Notes: generated by a model not told the origin, from the sequence alone. A DNA stretch of 64,000 nt from Curtobacterium citreum (GCF_006715175.1 NZ_VFMQ01000001.1:3534001-3598000); one strand, 5' to 3'. Positions 44,531 through 55,515 are shown, numbered from the stretch's first letter. Numbers and translations are program-made.

Positions 44531-44536
44531 TGTCGA

Positions 44537-44935
44537 TCACCACACGTAGGCGAGGACTTCCCCACCCACGCCCTTCTGCTCGGCTTCACGGTCGGTGAGC
44601 AGTCCCGAGGAGGTCGAGAGGATCGCCACGCCGAGGCCACCGAGGACCTGGGGGATCTCCGTCGACTTCGCGTAGACCCGGAGACCGGGCTTCGAGACGC
44701 GCTTGATGCCGGCGATCGAACGCTCGCGCTCGGGGCCGTACTTGAGGTCGATCGTGAGGGTCTGGCCCACGCGGGCGTCCTCGATCTTCCACTCGCTGAT
44801 GTAACCCTCGCGCTTGAGGATCTCGGCGATGTTCTTCTTCAGCTTGGAGCTGGGAAGCGAGACGGCGTCGTGGTGCGCCGAGTTCGCGTTCCGCAATCTG
44901 GTCAGCATGTCTGCGACCGGATCGGTCATCGTCAT
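44537..44935 (-). CDS. rpsH: Ribosomal protein uS8
   Basis: A 132-residue 30S assembly protein, known in E. coli as the spc operon feedback regulator. [40 protein letters not shown] and the C-terminal GILTDREA-type segment ([20 protein letters not shown]) are conserved. The gap upstream lacks rpsN and carries two hairpins. Confidence 0.97.
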   Translation of the reverse strand: MTMTDPVADMLTRLRNANSAHHDAVSLPSSKLKKNIAEILKREGYISEWKIEDARVGQTLTIDLKYGPERERSIAGIKRVSKPGLRVYAKSTEIPQVLGGLGVAILSTSSGLLTDREAEQKGVGGEVLAYVW

Positions 44936-45002
44936 GATGGTCGTCCATTCTTCGCCTGGTTTCGACACCCGTTCCACGAATGCCGACCTGAGCGATCGGG
45001 GT

Positions 45003-45077
45003 GATCCCGGAGCGGTTCCCCGGGATCGGTGTGTTCAAGGGTGCGGGCCGGAGGACGTGAATCCTCCGGCCCGCACC
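45003..45077 (-). terminator. Two hairpins in the rplE-rpsH gap
   Basis: A perfect 16-bp stem (GGTGCGGGCCGGAGGA at 45040-45055 with 45062-45077, 6-base loop) starts 13 bases after the rplE stop, followed by an 8-bp stem (45003-45010 with 45020-45027). They occupy the place where rpsN often sits. Termination or attenuation between rplE and rpsH is inferred; there is no U tract. Confidence 0.72.
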
Positions 45078-45089
45078 GCCCGAAGTATC

Positions 45090-45680
45090 TTAGACCGTCT
45101 GCTCGGCAGAACGGAACGGGAACCCGAGCTGGCGGAGCAGCGCGCGGCCCTCGTCGTCCGTCTTCGCGGTGGTCACGACGGTGATGTCGAAGCCACGCAC
45201 GCGGTCGATGCGGTCCTGGTCGATCTCGTGGAACATCGACTGCTCCGTGAGACCGAACGTGTAGTTGCCGTTCCCGTCGAACTGCTTGTCGCTGAGCCCG
45301 CGGAAGTCGCGGATGCGGGGCAGGGCGAGGGTGACGAGGCGGTCGATGAACTCCCACGCGCGGTCACCGCGGAGGGTGACGTGCGCGCCGATGGCCTGGC
45401 CCTCACGCAGCTTGAACTGCGCGATGGACTTGCGGGCCTTGGTCACGACCGGCTTCTGACCCGTGATCGCCGTGAGGTCCTTGACGGCCCCCTCGATGAT
45501 CTTCGAGTCGCGAGCCGCCTCGCCGACGCCCGTGTTCACGACGACCTTGACCAGGCCGGGGACCTGGTTGACGTTCGCGTACCCGAACTGCTCGGTGAGG
45601 GCAGCCTTGATCTCGTTCTTGTACTTCTGCTTGAGGCGCGGCTCGACCTTGGTCTCCGGCGCGGCAGTCGTGTCGGTCAT
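45090..45680 (-). CDS. rplE: Ribosomal protein uL5
   Basis: A 196-residue 5S rRNA-binding protein. [59 protein letters not shown] and [19 protein letters not shown] are conserved. The ATG shares a base with the rplX stop. It is probably the last gene of its transcript, given the strong hairpin that follows. Confidence 0.97.
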   Translation of the reverse strand: MTDTTAAPETKVEPRLKQKYKNEIKAALTEQFGYANVNQVPGLVKVVVNTGVGEAARDSKIIEGAVKDLTAITGQKPVVTKARKSIAQFKLREGQAIGAHVTLRGDRAWEFIDRLVTLALPRIRDFRGLSDKQFDGNGNYTFGLTEQSMFHEIDQDRIDRVRGFDITVVTTAKTDDEGRALLRQLGFPFRSAEQTV

Positions 45681-46039
45681 CAGAGCTTCTCACCCGACTT
45701 CTTGGCGTAGCGGACGCGGACGGTCTTGGTGACGCCGTCCTTCTCCACCTGTTCGGTACGGAAACCGACGCGGGTCGGCTTCTTGGTCTTCGGGTCGACG
45801 ATCGCGACGTTCGAGACGTGGATCGGAGCCTCGTGCTGCTCGATGCCACCGGTCTTCGAACCGCGCTGCGTCTGGCCGACGCGGACGTGCTTCGTGACGA
45901 AGTTCACGCCCTCGACGACGACCCGGTTCTTGTCCTTGAGGACCTCGATGACCTTGCCCTGCTTGCCACGGTCGCCGCCACGCTCCTGCTTGGCGCCCGT
46001 GATGACCTGGACGAGGTCACCCTTCTTGATGTTCGCCAT
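45680..46039 (-). CDS. rplX: Ribosomal protein uL24
   Basis: A 119-residue KOW-domain assembly initiator of the 50S subunit. [39 protein letters not shown] and the zinc-free C-terminal extension are typical of actinobacterial uL24. It follows rplN by 3 bases. Confidence 0.97.
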   Translation of the reverse strand: MANIKKGDLVQVITGAKQERGGDRGKQGKVIEVLKDKNRVVVEGVNFVTKHVRVGQTQRGSKTGGIEQHEAPIHVSNVAIVDPKTKKPTRVGFRTEQVEKDGVTKTVRVRYAKKSGEKL

Positions 46040-46042
46040 GGC

Positions 46043-46411
46043 TTACAGCACCTCCGGCGCGAGCGAGATGATCTTCATGAACTTCTTGTCACGGAGCTCA
46101 CGACCGACCGGACCGAAGATGCGCGTACCGCGCGGGTCGCCGTCGGCCTTGAGGATCACTGCCGCGTTCTCGTCGAACTTGATGTAGGAGCCGTCCTGGC
46201 GACGGGTCTCCTTCTTGGTGCGAACGATGACCGCCTTGACGACGTCACCCTTCTTCACGTTGCCGCCGGGGATGGCGTCCTTCACCGTGGCGACGATGAC
46301 GTCACCGAGACCGGCGTAGCGACGACCCGAGCCACCGAGCACGCGGATGGTCAAGATCTCCTTGGCACCCGTGTTGTCGGCGACCTTCAGGCGGGATTCC
46401 TGCTGAATCAC
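46043..46411 (-). CDS. rplN: Ribosomal protein uL14
   Basis: A 122-residue 50S protein at the subunit interface. [40 protein letters not shown] and [20 protein letters not shown] are conserved. GTG start. A 31-base gap follows rpsQ, the usual S10/spc boundary, with no terminator seen, so S10 and spc are probably read through. Confidence 0.98.
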   Translation of the reverse strand: MIQQESRLKVADNTGAKEILTIRVLGGSGRRYAGLGDVIVATVKDAIPGGNVKKGDVVKAVIVRTKKETRRQDGSYIKFDENAAVILKADGDPRGTRIFGPVGRELRDKKFMKIISLAPEVL

Positions 46412-46442
46412 TGCTGTCTCCTATTCCGAAGCAGGCCGGGGC

Positions 46443-46727
46443 CTACTTGGCCTTCTCGAGGATCTCGACCAGGCGCCAGCGCTTGGAGGCGCTGAGGGGA
46501 CGGGTCTCGCTGATCACGACGAGGTCGCCGACACCCGCGGTGCCGAGCTCGTCGTGGGCCTTCACCTTGGACGTGCGGCGGATGATCTTGCCGTAGAGCG
46601 CGTGCTTCACGCGGTCCTCGACCTCGACCACGATGGTCTTGTCCATCTTGTCGCTCGTCACGTAGCCGCGACGCGTCTTGCGGTAGCCGCGGGTCGAGGC
46701 GGCGGAGTTCTTCTCTTCGTTCGCCAT
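46443..46727 (-). CDS. rpsQ: Ribosomal protein uS17
   Basis: A 94-residue OB-fold protein of the 30S body. [37 protein letters not shown] and [20 protein letters not shown] are conserved. The ATG shares one base with the rpmC stop; last gene of the S10 set. Confidence 0.97.
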   Translation of the reverse strand: MANEEKNSAASTRGYRKTRRGYVTSDKMDKTIVVEVEDRVKHALYGKIIRRTSKVKAHDELGTAGVGDLVVISETRPLSASKRWRLVEILEKAK

Positions 46728-47047
46728 CAGTTCTCCTCGGCGGTAGCGGCCTCGGTCGACTCGGCGGCCTTGTCAGCCTTCTTCGTCGTCTTCTTGGCCT
46801 TGGTGGCGGTCTCGACGGGCGCGGGGGTGGCACGGATGCCGAGCTCGCGCTCGCGGAGGACGGTGTAGATGCGTGCGATGTCGCGCTTGACGGCACGGAG
46901 ACGACCGTGGCTCTCCAGCTGGCCGGTGGCCGACTGGAAGCGGAGGTTGAAGAGTTCCTCCTTGGCCTTCTTGAGCTCGTCAGCGAGACGCTCGTTCTCG
47001 AACGTGTCGAGCTCCGTCGGACGGAGCTCCTTGGAACCGATCGCCAT
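46727..47047 (-). CDS. rpmC: Ribosomal protein uL29 with basic/acidic tail
   Basis: A 106-residue protein of the tunnel exit. The conserved helices lie in residues about 8-70 ([39 protein letters not shown]). The last 35 residues are a Lys/Ala/Thr/Glu-rich tail ([20 protein letters not shown]), roughly one third longer than standard uL29. ATG shares one base with the rplP stop. Confidence 0.97.
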   Translation of the reverse strand: MAIGSKELRPTELDTFENERLADELKKAKEELFNLRFQSATGQLESHGRLRAVKRDIARIYTVLRERELGIRATPAPVETATKAKKTTKKADKAAESTEAATAEEN

Positions 47048-47466
47048 TACGCGTCGCCCTCCTCGCGCTTGATGATGCGTGCCTTGAGGGGCAGCTTGTG
47101 GATTGCACGGGTCAGCGCCTCACGGGCGATGTCCTCGTTGACGCCGGAGAGCTCGAAGAGCACACGACCCGGCTTGACGTTGGCGACCCACCACTCGGGC
47201 GAGCCCTTACCGGAACCCATGCGGGTCTCAGCCGGCTTCTTGGTCAGCGGACGGTCCGGGTAGATGTTGATCCACACCTTGCCACCACGCTTGATGTGAC
47301 GCGTCATGGCGATACGAGCGGACTCGATCTGCCGGTTCGTCACGTAGGCCGGGGTGAGGGCCTGGATACCGAAGTCGCCGAAGCTGACCTTGGTACCGCC
47401 GGTGGCCTGACCCGAACGCTTCGGGTGGTGCTGCTTGCGGTGCTTGACTCGACGGGGAATAAGCAT
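47047..47466 (-). CDS. rplP: Ribosomal protein uL16
   Basis: A 139-residue 50S protein near the A site. [40 protein letters not shown] and [20 protein letters not shown] are conserved. It follows rpsC by 2 bases. Confidence 0.98.
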   Translation of the reverse strand: MLIPRRVKHRKQHHPKRSGQATGGTKVSFGDFGIQALTPAYVTNRQIESARIAMTRHIKRGGKVWINIYPDRPLTKKPAETRMGSGKGSPEWWVANVKPGRVLFELSGVNEDIAREALTRAIHKLPLKARIIKREEGDA

Positions 47467-47468
47467 GG

Positions 47469-48266
47469 TTACGCCTCAACTCCTGCGCCGGCCGGCGCGT
47501 CCTGCGGGGCCTGCTGCTGACGGCCGCCACGGTCGCCGCCACGGCGGTCGCCGCGCTCGCCACGGGGGCCGCCACGACGCTCCGGGCGCGACGAACGCTG
47601 GTTCGCCTGCTCGCGAGCGAGCTCCTTGTTCGTGATGTCGCCCTTGTAGATCCAGACCTTCACGCCGATGCGGCCGAAGGTGGTCCGAGCCTCGTAGAAG
47701 CCGTAGTCGATGTTCGCGCGGAGCGTGTGCAGGGGCACGCGGCCCTCGCGGTAGAACTCCGAGCGGGACATCTCGGCGCCGCCGAGGCGGCCCGACACCT
47801 GGATCCGGACACCCTTGGCGCCGGCGCGCTGTGCACCCTGCAGGCCCTTGCGCATGGCGCGTCGGAACGCGACACGGGCGGAGAGCTGCTCGGCGATGCC
47901 CTGCGCGACGAGCTGGGCCTCGGTCTCGGGGTTCTTGACCTCGAGGATGTTGAGCTGGATCTGCTTCTTGGTGAGCTTCTCCAGCTCGCTGCGGACGCGC
48001 TCCGCCTCGGCGCCGCGGCGGCCGATGACGATGCCCGGACGCGCCGTGTGGATGTCCACGCGGACGCGATCGCGGGTGCGCTCGAGCTCGATGCGGGCGA
48101 CACCGGCGCGGTCGAGGGTCTTCTTCAGGTACTCGCGCACCTTGATGTCCTCGGCCACGTAGTCGGCGTAGCGCTGCCCGGCCTTCGTGCTGTCGGTGAA
48201 CCAGTGCGAGACGTGGTCCGTCGTGATCCCGAGACGGAAACCGTACGGGTTGACCTTCTGGCCCAT
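47469..48266 (-). CDS. rpsC: Ribosomal protein uS3 with Arg/Gly-rich tail
   Basis: A 265-residue KH-domain protein of the 30S head at the mRNA entry. [20 protein letters not shown], the KH segment [20 protein letters not shown] and [20 protein letters not shown] are conserved. The final 45 residues are a disordered tail ([20 protein letters not shown]) typical of actinobacteria but absent in E. coli. ATG overlaps the rplV stop by one base. Confidence 0.97.
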   Translation of the reverse strand: MGQKVNPYGFRLGITTDHVSHWFTDSTKAGQRYADYVAEDIKVREYLKKTLDRAGVARIELERTRDRVRVDIHTARPGIVIGRRGAEAERVRSELEKLTKKQIQLNILEVKNPETEAQLVAQGIAEQLSARVAFRRAMRKGLQGAQRAGAKGVRIQVSGRLGGAEMSRSEFYREGRVPLHTLRANIDYGFYEARTTFGRIGVKVWIYKGDITNKELAREQANQRSSRPERRGGPRGERGDRRGGDRGGRQQQAPQDAPAGAGVEA

Positions 48267-48658
48267 TAGTTGCTCGCCTTCTTGCTCGTGGCGGCAGCCT
48301 CGACCTCATCCGGCGTCGCGAGGACGACCGTGATGTGGGAGGTGCGCTTGTTGATCCGGAAGGCGCGGCCCTGGGCGCGCGGCTGGAACCGCTTCAGGGT
48401 CGTTCCCTCGTCGACGAAGACGCGGCTCACGTAGAGGTCGCGCTCGTCCAGGAAGCTGTTCGTCGAGTCCGCCTTCACCCGGGCGTTCGCGATCGCCGAG
48501 GCGACCAGCTTGTACACGGGCTCCGAAGCGGCCTGCGGGGCGAACTTCAGGATGGCGAGCGCCTCGTGGGCCTGCTTGCCGCGGATCAGCTCGATGACGC
48601 GACGGGCCTTCTGAGGCGTGACGCGGATGTGTCGCACGCGTGCGATCGACTCCACCAT
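48266..48658 (-). CDS. rplV: Ribosomal protein uL22
   Basis: A 130-residue protein lining the exit tunnel. [40 protein letters not shown] and the tunnel loop [20 protein letters not shown] (where macrolide-resistance changes occur in other species) are present and intact. Confidence 0.98.
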   Translation of the reverse strand: MVESIARVRHIRVTPQKARRVIELIRGKQAHEALAILKFAPQAASEPVYKLVASAIANARVKADSTNSFLDERDLYVSRVFVDEGTTLKRFQPRAQGRAFRINKRTSHITVVLATPDEVEAAATSKKASN

Positions 48659-48683
48659 TTCGTTCCTCCTCTGCGTCCCCGCG

Positions 48684-48965
48684 TTAGCGGCGACGGCCCT
48701 TCTTGTCGTCCTTCACGTGACCACGGAAGGTGCGGGTCGGCGCGAACTCGCCGAGCTTGTGACCGACCATCGACTCGGTGACGAACACCGGGATGTGCTT
48801 GCGGCCGTCGTGCACGGCGATCGTGTGCCCGAGCATGTTCGGGACGATCATCGAGCGACGCGACCACGTGCGGATCACGTTCTTGGTGTTGGCCTCGTTC
48901 TGCGTGACGACCTTGCGGAGCAGGTGCTCGTCGACGAAGGGGCCCTTCTTCAGACTGCGTGGCAT
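48684..48965 (-). CDS. rpsS: Ribosomal protein uS19
   Basis: A 93-residue 30S head protein. [40 protein letters not shown] and [20 protein letters not shown] are conserved. It lies 11 bases after rplB. Confidence 0.98.
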   Translation of the reverse strand: MPRSLKKGPFVDEHLLRKVVTQNEANTKNVIRTWSRRSMIVPNMLGHTIAVHDGRKHIPVFVTESMVGHKLGEFAPTRTFRGHVKDDKKGRRR

Positions 48966-48976
48966 CTTCTGAACTC

Positions 48977-49816
<840 letters not shown>

Positions 49817-49834
49817 GATTTATCCCTCTGGTCC

Positions 49835-50134
49835 TCAGCCGACAGCCGTGAAGATGTCGATCGAACCGGACTTGAGCGTCACGATGGCACGCTTGGTGTC
49901 CTTGCGCTTGCCCAGGCCGAACTTCGTGCGACGGGTCTTGCCCGGACGGTTCAGCGTGTTGATGCTCGCGACCTTGACGTCGAAGATCTTCTCGATGGCG
50001 AGCTTGATCTCGGTCTTGTTCGAACGGGGGTCCACGATGAACGTGTACTTGCCCTGGTCGATCAGGCCGTAGCTCTTCTCCGAGACGACCGGCGAGATGA
50101 TGATGTCGCGCGGGTCCTTGTTGAAGCCGCTCAT
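49835..50134 (-). CDS. rplW: Ribosomal protein uL23
   Basis: A 99-residue protein at the tunnel exit, docking site for trigger factor and [43 protein letters not shown] and [20 protein letters not shown] are conserved. ATG in an ATGA overlap with rplD. Confidence 0.98.
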   Translation of the reverse strand: MSGFNKDPRDIIISPVVSEKSYGLIDQGKYTFIVDPRSNKTEIKLAIEKIFDVKVASINTLNRPGKTRRTKFGLGKRKDTKRAIVTLKSGSIDIFTAVG

Positions 50135-50790
50135 GCGGAGATCTCCTTCGCGGTCTTCGACGCGATGAATGCGTCGAGGGCGCTCTTGCTGAAGACGAGG
50201 GCGTCGGCCTTGAGCACGTCGTAGGCGTTGAGCTGGCCGTACGAGAGCGCGTGGACGTTCGGCAGGTTGCGGACGGACTTGAGCGTGAGCTCGTCGTCCG
50301 ACTCGAGCACGACGAGCACGTTCTTGACGGGCGCGACCTTCTCGATGAGCGTGCGGGCGGTCTTCGTCGACGGCGTCTCAGCCGCGACGAAGCCCTCCAC
50401 AGCGGAGATGCGGCCACCGCGGGCGCGGTCCGAGAGCGAGCCGAGCAGAGCAGCGGCGATCATCTTCTTCGGGGTGCGCTGCGAGTAGTCGCGCGGGGTC
50501 GGTCCGTGGACCACGCCACCGCCGGTGTGCTCCGGTGCGCGGACCGAACCCTGACGGGAGCGGCCGGTGCCCTTCTGCTTGAACGGCTTGCGACCAGCAC
50601 CGCGGACCTCGCCGCGGTTCTTGGTCTTGTGGGTGCCCTGACGCGCGGCTGCGAGCTGCGCGGTCACGACCTGGTGGATCAGCGGGACGTTCGTCTCGAC
50701 GTCGAAGAGCTCGGCGGGCAGCTCGATGCTGCCGGCGACGGCTCCGGTCGCGTCGAGGACGTCGATCGTGGTTGCGGTCTCGGTGGCCAT
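50131..50790 (-). CDS. rplD: Ribosomal protein uL4
   Basis: A 219-residue 50S protein with a tunnel-lining loop. [40 protein letters not shown] and [16 protein letters not shown] match the loop. ATG at 50790 has AGGGTAAG upstream and is preferred to a GTG at 50796 overlapping the rplC stop. In E. coli uL4 represses its own S10 operon. Confidence 0.97.
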   Translation of the reverse strand: MATETATTIDVLDATGAVAGSIELPAELFDVETNVPLIHQVVTAQLAAARQGTHKTKNRGEVRGAGRKPFKQKGTGRSRQGSVRAPEHTGGGVVHGPTPRDYSQRTPKKMIAAALLGSLSDRARGGRISAVEGFVAAETPSTKTARTLIEKVAPVKNVLVVLESDDELTLKSVRNLPNVHALSYGQLNAYDVLKADALVFSKSALDAFIASKTAKEISA

Positions 50791-50792
50791 GA

Positions 50793-51446
50793 TCACTTAC
50801 CCTTCACGGCGGTACGGACGAAGACGGAGCGGCCACGAGCACCGGGGACGGCGCCCTTGACGAGCAGCAGACCCTTCTCGGCGTCGACGGCGTGCACCGT
50901 GAGGTTGAGGACGGTCACGCGCTCGCCACCCATGCGACCAGCCATGCGCATGCCCTTGAAGACACGCGACGGGGTCGACGAGGCACCGATGGAACCGGGC
51001 TTGCGGTGGTTGCGGTGCGCACCGTGCGAAGCGGACACACCGGCGAAGCCGTGGCGCTTCATGACACCGGCGAAGCCCTTGCCCTTCGACGTCCCGACGA
51101 CGTCGACCTTCTGGCCGGCCTCGAAGGTGTCGACGGTGAGCTCCTGGCCGAGCGAGTACTCGGCGGAGTCGTTGGTGCGGATCTCGGTGAGGGTGCGACG
51201 CGGGGTCACACCAGCAGCCTCGAAGTGGCCGGCAGCCGGCTTGTTGACCTTGCGCGGGTCGATCGCACCGGCGGCGATCTGGATCGCCTCGTAGCCGTCG
51301 CGCTCGACGTTGCGGATCTGGGTGACCACGTTCGGGCCGACCTCGATCACGGTGACGGGGATGAACTTGTTGTTCTCGTCCCACACCTGGGTCATCCCGA
51401 GCTTCTTGCCGAGGAGGCCCTTGACGGTCTTGGTTGAGTTCGCCAT
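50793..51446 (-). CDS. rplC: Ribosomal protein uL3
   Basis: A 217-residue 50S assembly-initiating protein. [40 protein letters not shown] and [20 protein letters not shown] are conserved, with the glutamine-methylation-site loop region intact. It follows rpsJ by 13 bases. Confidence 0.98.
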   Translation of the reverse strand: MANSTKTVKGLLGKKLGMTQVWDENNKFIPVTVIEVGPNVVTQIRNVERDGYEAIQIAAGAIDPRKVNKPAAGHFEAAGVTPRRTLTEIRTNDSAEYSLGQELTVDTFEAGQKVDVVGTSKGKGFAGVMKRHGFAGVSASHGAHRNHRKPGSIGASSTPSRVFKGMRMAGRMGGERVTVLNLTVHAVDAEKGLLLVKGAVPGARGRSVFVRTAVKGK

Positions 51447-51459
51447 CAGTCCAGCCCCC

Positions 51460-51768
51460 TTACAGCTTGATCTCGATGTTGACGTCCGCCGGGAGGTCGA
51501 GTCGCATGAGCGAGTCGACGGCCTTCGGCGTCGGGTCGACGATGTCGATGACCCGCTTGTGCGTGCGCTTCTCGAAGTGCTCGCGCGAGTCCTTGTACTT
51601 GTGGGGCGAACGGATCACGGTGACCACGTTCTTCTCGGTGGGGAGCGGCACCGGGCCGACCACGGTCGCACCGGCACGGGTCACCGTGTCGACGATCTTC
51701 CGGGCCGACGTGTCGATGACCTCGTGGTCGTACGACTTGAGCCGGATGCGGATCTTCTGTCCCGCCAT
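51460..51768 (-). CDS. rpsJ: Ribosomal protein uS10
   Basis: A 102-residue protein of the 30S head that also serves in NusB-dependent antitermination. [40 protein letters not shown] and [20 protein letters not shown] are conserved. First gene of the S10 operon, after a 466-base leader region. Confidence 0.98.
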   Translation of the reverse strand: MAGQKIRIRLKSYDHEVIDTSARKIVDTVTRAGATVVGPVPLPTEKNVVTVIRSPHKYKDSREHFEKRTHKRVIDIVDPTPKAVDSLMRLDLPADVNIEIKL

Positions 51769-52234
51769 GTGTCTCTTGTCCTCTCTGCGCCGCGCACCCT
51801 CGGGCCGCCTGACGCCGCCGTGCCGTGCATTCCTGCAGGGCTTGGCTGTTTTCCTGAACCAACCGGCCGCATCCGCTGGGGATGACCGCTGTTCTCCTGT
51901 CAACCGCGCAGGGCGACCGGGGCCGTCCAGCGTGGGCATGTCGCTTCCCCGGCGCCGTGGCACAGCAGTGCCGCACACCGTGGTGGGGATTCGATCGTGT
52001 TCTGCTGCCTGCGGCCCAACCCAGCTCCGCTGGACGGAGGGGTTGTGCACTGCCAGAGCAGTGATCCTGCGCGCGCGAACGCCCGCGGAATTCGGAACCG
52101 GACAAGTGTCGCACAGGCACGCCAAGCGTGCAACCCGGGCGTGTCGCGAATTCGTGGCGTGTCGCGGCCGGCTCACGGGCCCGGATCCGCGGGCTTCGGA
52201 CCGGCCTGGAGGATCGGATCCCCCCGTCACGCAG
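51769..52234 (-). other. Gene-free leader and promoter region of the S10 operon
   Basis: No credible gene is seen. The region separates rpsJ from the terminator of the DarT-like gene. If the candidate promoter near 52105-52133 is used, the untranslated leader is about 330 bases, long enough for an r-protein feedback structure. Short inverted repeats occur but none matches a structure known to me. Confidence 0.6.
52105..52133 (-). promoter_or_regulatory. Candidate promoter of the S10 operon
   Basis: On the minus strand, TTGCAC (52128-52133), a 17-base spacer and GACACT (52105-52110). The -10 box lacks the leading TA, so this is a weak call; an alternative nearer to rpsJ is possible. Confidence 0.35.
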
Positions 52235-52265
52235 CGCACCCTCCCGACGTGGTCGGGAGGGTGCG
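52235..52265 (-). terminator. Terminator after the DarT-like gene
   Basis: A perfect 14-bp stem, CGCACCCTCCCGAC (52235-52248) with 52252-52265, and a 3-base loop, 19 bases after the stop codon. It insulates the S10 operon from the genes upstream. Confidence 0.9.
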
Positions 52266-52284
52266 TCAGAGGTACTCCGGACGC

Positions 52285-53100
52285 CTACTCGGCGGCGACC
52301 ACGGGCGGCACGAACCACGGCGGGAACACCGCGACGCGGGGCGCGCGGCCCCCCTGCTCGGCCAGGAGCGTCTTGACCTGCTGGCGGACGCGGTCGTTCG
52401 GGACACCGATCACGGCGACCGAGGACAGCGGCACGCGCGGCCCGGCGAGCAGTTCGAGGCCGTGCATCTCCGGGTCGGTGAAGTCCGTGCGGCGGATGAG
52501 GTTCGTCGCGGCCGCGGGGCCGACGGCGAACCGGACGTCCTCGGCGTCGGCGTCCTGGTCGGCGACGATCACGGAGGCGCCGAAGGCGGAGACGGGCACG
52601 ACGAGGACGACGTACTCGACGGCACGCGTGCGTCGGGCGGCGTCGGACCACCGCTCCCCCGCGGCGCCGCGGCGGAGCTCGTCCCACCGCGTGGCGTCGG
52701 GCGAGAGCGAGAACGTCACGTGCCCGGACACCGGACCGCCGTCCGGCGCGGATGCGTGCGCGCGTGCGGCGCGGGTGGCCGGGGAGCTGACGTCGACCGC
52801 GGGTGTCGCGGCGTCGGCGGCGAGGATCGCGCCCTCGGCGACGATCGACGCGAGGTTGTCGATGTGGGTGGCGTGGTGGGCCCGGAGCGACGCGAAGTCA
52901 CGGGGTTCCGGCAGCTCGGGCGCCGCGGGCGACCGCAGCGAGGAGGAGCCGCGCGCGGGCGCCGGGGTGGATCGGAGGTCGGTGGTGATGCGGGTCCGGC
53001 GGGGCGCCGGCGTGGTGGGGGCCATCGGCGTCTCGCGCTGGCGGGGGGAGCAGATGTCGCAGAGCTCGGTGGGGAAACCGTGGATGCACTCGTCGGTCAC
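52285..53100 (-). CDS. DarT-like (DUF4433-type) protein with N-terminal Cys/His cluster
   Basis: A 271-residue protein from GTG at 53100 (a TTG at 53154 would add 18 residues). Residues 5-17 read CIHGFPTELCDIC, a C-x-H-x6-C-x2-C cluster likely to bind zinc. After a disordered Pro/Arg linker, HATHIDNLASIVAEG resembles the NAD-site opening of DarT, the enzyme that ADP-ribosylates thymidine in single-stranded DNA. GLELLAGPRVPLSSVAVIGV resembles its catalytic-glutamate strand. No DarG macrodomain antitoxin is adjacent, so it may be an inactive or differently controlled relative. Assignment rests on motif likeness only. Confidence 0.55.
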   Translation of the reverse strand: MTDECIHGFPTELCDICSPRQRETPMAPTTPAPRRTRITTDLRSTPAPARGSSSLRSPAAPELPEPRDFASLRAHHATHIDNLASIVAEGAILAADAATPAVDVSSPATRAARAHASAPDGGPVSGHVTFSLSPDATRWDELRRGAAGERWSDAARRTRAVEYVVLVVPVSAFGASVIVADQDADAEDVRFAVGPAAATNLIRRTDFTDPEMHGLELLAGPRVPLSSVAVIGVPNDRVRQQVKTLLAEQGGRAPRVAVFPPWFVPPVVAAE

Positions 53101-53213
53101 GACTGGGGAGGGTCCTTCCGTGCCCGTGTGGGGGTGGTCGGGCACGGTGTCCAACCGTACGTCATGATGCGGCGCACGTGGTCACTGCCCGTCGTCGTCA
53201 GGGCGGGACGGTG

Positions 53214-54191
53214 TCACTGGCGGTAGAGCAGGGCGCGGACCTCGGACTCCGCTGCGTGCAGCCGCGCCGGGTCGATGGTCTCGCCGTGCTCGTACGCGTC
53301 GAGCAGCCGCGGGTCGATGTAGCTCTGCCGGCACACGGTCGGGGTGTTGCCGAGTTCCTCGCTGGCGGCCTTCACCGCGTGCGACACCGCCTTCTTGCGC
53401 TTCGCCTGGCTGGGCTGCATGCCGGTCTTGGCCAGGTCGACCGCCGCCGCCACGGTCCCGTGCAGGGTCCGGAAGTCCTTCGCGGTGAACGCGTCGCCGG
53501 CGCGCTCCTTGACGTACTCGTTGATGTCCTCGGCGGCGAGCGGCTCCCACTCGGCGCCGCGGCGCTCCCGGAAGGCCAGCAGCCGGGCGTTCGCCCCGCG
53601 GCGCTTCATGCCGGCGATCACCCGCGCCAGGTCGGCGTCGTGGATCGTCGAGGACCACTCCTGCCCGCTCTTGCCCGGGAAGTCGAGCTCGATGTCGTTC
53701 CCCGAGACGTGCGCGTGCGCGCACAGGAGCGTCGACAGCCCGCGGCTCCCGTGCTCGGTCGCGTAGCGCTCCGAACCCACCCGGAGCGATCCCTGGTCGA
53801 GCATCCGGAACGCCGCGGCCAGTGCGCGTCGACGGTCGGGCTCGGGACGACGGAGGTCCTGCGTCACCATCCGACGCGCGCCGGGCAGCGACTCGGCCAG
53901 CGCGAGGGCCCGGTCGTACTTGATCCGGTCCATCCGTTCGCGCCACGACGGGTGGTACATGTACTGCCGGCGGCCGGCACCGTCGATGCCCGTCGCGAGG
54001 ACGTGCCCGTTGTCGTACGGCGAGATCCAGACGTCGTCCCACGCCGGCGGGATGACGAGGTCCTCGAGCCGCTGGCGCACCTCGGGGTCGGTGACGGTGT
54101 TGTTGTCCGGGTCGCGGTACGAGAAGCCGCGGCCGCTGCGGACACGGTGGTAGCCACGGCCGTTGGTCGCGGATCGGCGGAGACGGGTCAC
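53214..54191 (-). CDS. DNA topoisomerase IB
   Basis: A 325-residue eukaryotic/poxvirus-type topoisomerase that relaxes supercoils through a 3'-phosphotyrosine. The N-terminal DNA-binding domain has [20 protein letters not shown] and [16 protein letters not shown]; the catalytic domain has [33 protein letters not shown] (arginine and histidine region) and the nucleophile in [12 protein letters not shown] (Tyr291). GTG start at 54191, with a weak ribosome-binding site; longer readings upstream look non-native. It lies between tuf and the DarT-like gene, an unusual place inside the ribosomal block. Confidence 0.9.
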   Translation of the reverse strand: MTRLRRSATNGRGYHRVRSGRGFSYRDPDNNTVTDPEVRQRLEDLVIPPAWDDVWISPYDNGHVLATGIDGAGRRQYMYHPSWRERMDRIKYDRALALAESLPGARRMVTQDLRRPEPDRRRALAAAFRMLDQGSLRVGSERYATEHGSRGLSTLLCAHAHVSGNDIELDFPGKSGQEWSSTIHDADLARVIAGMKRRGANARLLAFRERRGAEWEPLAAEDINEYVKERAGDAFTAKDFRTLHGTVAAAVDLAKTGMQPSQAKRKKAVSHAVKAASEELGNTPTVCRQSYIDPRLLDAYEHGETIDPARLHAAESEVRALLYRQ

Positions 54192-54270
54192 CGCACCGAT
54201 GCAACACGTGCGCACCTGGGACGGGCCACGGACAGCGACCACCGTACGAGCAGACGCCCGCGGAACGACG

Positions 54271-54304
54271 AAGCGGGGCCGGACCCGAAGGCCCGACCCC
54301 GCTT
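54271..54304 (-). terminator. Terminator after tuf
   Basis: AAGCGGGGCCGGACCCG and the matching GGCCCGACCCCGCTT can fold into a stem of about 12 bp with one G-U pair, 23 bases after the tuf stop. It closes the str operon. Confidence 0.8.
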
Positions 54305-54327
54305 GCGCAGTGCTCCGTTGGACGGAG

Positions 54328-55515
54328 TTACTTGATGATCTCCTCGACCGTACCGGCGCCGACCGTACGACCACCCTCACGGATGGCGAAGCGGAGGCCG
54401 GCCTCCATGGCGATCGGCTGGATCAGCTCGACGGTCATGGAGACGGTGTCGCCGGGCATGACCATCTCGGTGCCCTCGGGCAGCGTGATGACGCCGGTGA
54501 CGTCCGTGGTGCGGAAGTAGAACTGCGGACGGTAGTTCGCGTAGAACGGGTTGTGACGGCCGCCCTCGTCCTTGGTCAGGATGTAGGCGTTCGCCTTGAA
54601 GTCCGTGTGCGGCGTGACCGAACCCGGCTTGACGACGACCTGGCCGCGCTCCACGTCCTCGCGCTTGAGGCCACGGATGAGCAGACCGGTGTTGTCACCG
54701 GCCTCGGCCTTGTCGAGCAGCTTGCGGAACATCTCGATGCCCGTGACCGTGGTCTTCTGCGTCGGGCGGATGCCGACGATCTCGACCTCGGAGTTGAGGT
54801 CGAGCGTGCCACGCTCGACACGACCGGTGACGACGGTGCCACGACCGGTGATCGTGAAGACGTCCTCGATCGGCATGAGGAACGGCTGGTCGGTGGCGCG
54901 CACCGGGTCCGGGACGTTCTCGTCGACGGCGGCCATCAGGTCCTGGACGGACTTGACCCACTTCTCGTCGCCCTCGAGCGCCTTGAGCGCCGAGACCTGC
55001 ACGACGGGGGCGTCCTCGTCGAACTCCTGCGAGCCGAGGAGCTCACGGACCTCGAGCTCGACGAGCTCCAGGATCTCCTCGTCGTCCACCATGTCGGACT
55101 TGTTCAGCGCGACGACGATGTACGGGACGCCGACCTGGCGGGCGAGCAGCACGTGCTCACGCGTCTGGGGCATCGGGCCGTCGGTGGCGGCGACCACGAG
55201 GATCGCGCCGTCCATCTGCGCCGCACCCGTGATCATGTTCTTCACGTAGTCAGCGTGACCCGGAGCGTCGACGTGAGCGTAGTGACGCTTCTCCGTCTGG
55301 TACTCGACGTGGGAGATGTTGATCGTGATGCCGCGATCGCGCTCCTCGGGAGCGCTGTCGATCTGTGCGAAGTCACGGGCCTCGTTGAGGTCCGGGTACT
55401 GGTCGTGCAGAACCTTGGTGATCGCCGCCGTGAGCGTGGTCTTGCCGTGGTCGACGTGACCGATGGTTCCGATGTTGACGTGCGGCTTGGTCCGCTCGAA
55501 CTTGGCCTTGGCCAC
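54328..55515 (-). CDS. tuf: Elongation factor Tu
   Basis: A 395-residue GTPase that brings aminoacyl-tRNA to the ribosome. P-loop GHVDHGKTT (residues 19-27), [30 protein letters not shown] and SALKALEG are the G motifs; domains 2 and 3 follow to the end [10 protein letters not shown]. The start is GTG with TGAGGAGGA upstream. A hairpin between fusA and tuf suggests extra control of tuf relative to the rest of the str operon. Confidence 0.98.
   Translation of the reverse strand: MAKAKFERTKPHVNIGTIGHVDHGKTTLTAAITKVLHDQYPDLNEARDFAQIDSAPEERDRGITINISHVEYQTEKRHYAHVDAPGHADYVKNMITGAAQMDGAILVVAATDGPMPQTREHVLLARQVGVPYIVVALNKSDMVDDEEILELVELEVRELLGSQEFDEDAPVVQVSALKALEGDEKWVKSVQDLMAAVDENVPDPVRATDQPFLMPIEDVFTITGRGTVVTGRVERGTLDLNSEVEIVGIRPTQKTTVTGIEMFRKLLDKAEAGDNTGLLIRGLKREDVERGQVVVKPGSVTPHTDFKANAYILTKDEGGRHNPFYANYRPQFYFRTTDVTGVITLPEGTEMVMPGDTVSMTVELIQPIAMEAGLRFAIREGGRTVGAGTVEEIIK

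Noticed and set aside
44936..45089. Missed rpsN gene between rplE and rpsH
   Set aside because: The 154-base gap is too short for zinc-type uS14 (about 61 codons) and contains hairpins, with no CxxC motifs in any frame.
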